From: Desulfobacterales bacterium
Lineage (GTDB): Bacteria; Desulfobacterota; Desulfobacteria; Desulfobacterales; SpSt-501
Direction of reading: 5' to 3'
NCBI GenBank assembly: GCA_025454275.1
Contig: JALOOS010000005.1
Location: 1 to 33,192, forward strand
DNA: 33,192 nucleotides
Shown: piece by piece, positions 32,270 through 33,192 of the stretch
Layout: each line of letters begins with the position of its first letter
How positions within the stretch are numbered: position 1 is the first letter of the stretch
The notes under the pieces: model-generated
Seen by the model: the letters and a program-made list of their open reading frames with translations, nothing else
What the model was told of the DNA's origin: nothing
Database searches by the model: none
Made by a program: the position numbers and the translations under genes

Positions 32270-33192
32270 TTAAAATGGGGTAGGGGGGGTGCCGGTGTGC
32301 TGGATATCGGCCAGCAGGCGGCGGCACTGCTCGAAGGAGAGCCGGCGGACGAAGCCGATGGTCTCGATTTCGTTGCGGGTATGCGGATAGTCGCCCGGGG
32401 CGGGCACCATCTCCTCTTTGGCGAGCAGTTTGTTGTAAACCAGGGCGGCGGCGGCCAGATGGTCGTCGTGGAGGCTGCCCGGCCGCGCGGGGCAAAAAAG
32501 GTAGCGCAAAGTGAGGAGGTCGCCGGGGCCGAAGAGGTGAGCTCGCCCCGCATGGGTTCGATACACCGGTTCCAGGACGAAGCAGCGTGTCAGCCGGCTT
32601 CGCCCCGCAAGCCGCCGGCGCAGCTCCCTCCAGAGGGCCTGGTGGATCTCACCGGCTTCAATCAGCGTGCTCGTGTGCCCCGGAACGACCGCGGCAATGG
32701 CCGTTGCCCGGAGATCGTCCCGCAGCCGGAAGCGGTCGGCATCGGCCCGAGCGAAGCGTTTGACCGCCTCCAGGGTCTCGCCGAAGCTGCCTTCTGCGGC
32801 CGCTTCATAGAATTCCAGCAAACGGCCGGTGGCCACCCGCTCGGCGGCATAGACCGGGGCGAGGTCCGGATCGGCCGCCACGGCGGCGGGGGGCTCCCCG
32901 TCGGCCAGGCGCTCGTGGATCGCGACCAGCGCCTCCAGGAAGGGCTCCACCTGGAAGATGCGATGGCCCCGGCGGTGGAGGTCCCGGAGGAGACCGCACA
33001 GGCCGCGGCTGTATTCGGGATACTCCAGGTCGAGGGGCAGCAGGTAGTCTTCCACCGCAAGCTCCCCTTCAAGCATCGATGCCAGCCGCGGGTCCGGCGG
33101 CTCCTCCAGGACGATGGCCTCATGGCCGGAGGCGATCTCCGCCCAGAGGGGCAGGGTCTCGGGCCGGTGGGTCGAAAAGGCGACGGTGACGT
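32270..33192 (-). CDS. Unidentified protein, 5' end cut by window edge
   Basis: At least 306 residues with an open frame to the right edge; an internal ATG at 33076 is not the likely start because the frame and protein-like composition continue upstream (VTVAFSTHRPETLPLWAEI). I do not recognise the family. The visible start, a strand followed by STH, then HEAIVLEEPPDP and later IFQVEPFLEALV, faintly resembles TraB/TIKI-type folds where paired His and Glu bind metal; this is a weak impression. The rest is helix-rich with many Arg and Ala and no membrane segment. It ends 20 nt before the acetyl-CoA hydrolase/GNAT fusion gene and is likely co-transcribed with it. Confidence 0.7.
   Translation of the reverse strand, partial: VTVAFSTHRPETLPLWAEIASGHEAIVLEEPPDPRLASMLEGELAVEDYLLPLDLEYPEYSRGLCGLLRDLHRRGHRIFQVEPFLEALVAIHERLADGEPPAAVAADPDLAPVYAAERVATGRLLEFYEAAAEGSFGETLEAVKRFARADADRFRLRDDLRATAIAAVVPGHTSTLIEAGEIHQALWRELRRRLAGRSRLTRCFVLEPVYRTHAGRAHLFGPGDLLTLRYLFCPARPGSLHDDHLAAAALVYNKLLAKEEMVPAPGDYPHTRNEIETIGFVRRLSFEQCRRLLADIQHTGTPPTPF

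Noticed and set aside
1-33192. CRISPR arrays, tRNA or rRNA genes, insertion sequences, prophage
   Set aside because: No regularly spaced repeats, no transposase or integrase frames and no structural RNA genes were recognised by eye.

Overview
The window is GC-rich, densely coding bacterial DNA with no rRNA, tRNA, CRISPR array, insertion sequence or phage gene that I can see. The mix of genes (a KamA-family radical SAM enzyme, many stand-alone ATP-grasp ligases, an acetyl-CoA hydrolase/GNAT fusion, a DUF47-PiT pair, Lon with Hsp20) and the high GC suggest a Desulfobacterota/Deltaproteobacteria-like chromosome. That placement is an inference from gene content, not a phylogenetic result.

Region 1 (1-5900, minus strand) is a compact four-gene operon behind two tandem sigma70-like promoters. 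It encodes a lysine 2,3-aminomutase-type radical SAM enzyme, two D-Ala-D-Ala-ligase-like ATP-grasp enzymes, and a GNAT / acetylpolyamine-amidohydrolase / GNAT fusion that runs off the left edge. Together they look like an undescribed pathway that makes, acetylates or deacetylates, and ligates beta-lysine or a related beta-amino acid.

Region 2 (6000-8050, plus) holds a stand-alone glycogen-binding (CBM48) protein and a DUF47-PiT phosphate uptake pair. It converges tail to tail with region 3. Region 3 (8054-12066, minus) has lon, hsp20 and an EpmA-type lysyl-transferase. Region 4 (12260-13100) has a 32-residue basic protein gene, a perfect 34-bp palindrome, and an RRM RNA-binding protein gene whose leader carries a convincing intrinsic terminator, suggesting attenuation.

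Region 5 (13100-22800, plus) contains two adjacent export systems: a YbhGFSR/RbbA-like one (adaptor, two ATPases, two ABC-2 permeases, the second permease frameshifted) and a MacB/LolCDE-like one (adaptor, ATPase, two FtsX permeases). A MaoC-type hydratase gene follows. No outer-membrane channel gene is present.

Region 6 (22835-26936, minus) has a ZIP metal transporter gene with a frameshifted C-terminus, an overlapping upstream ORF in front of it, and a large hybrid histidine kinase whose promoter carries a dyad operator. Region 7 (27168-33192, minus) has a second amide/peptide-bond-forming set: tandem paralogous ATP-grasp genes plus an esterase behind their own promoter, preceded by an acetyl-CoA hydrolase/GNAT fusion and an unidentified partial gene.

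The two strongest leads are the two ATP-grasp-centred clusters. Two independent short internal deletions with frameshift (ABC-2 permease and ZIP transporter) need checking against reads before any biological reading.
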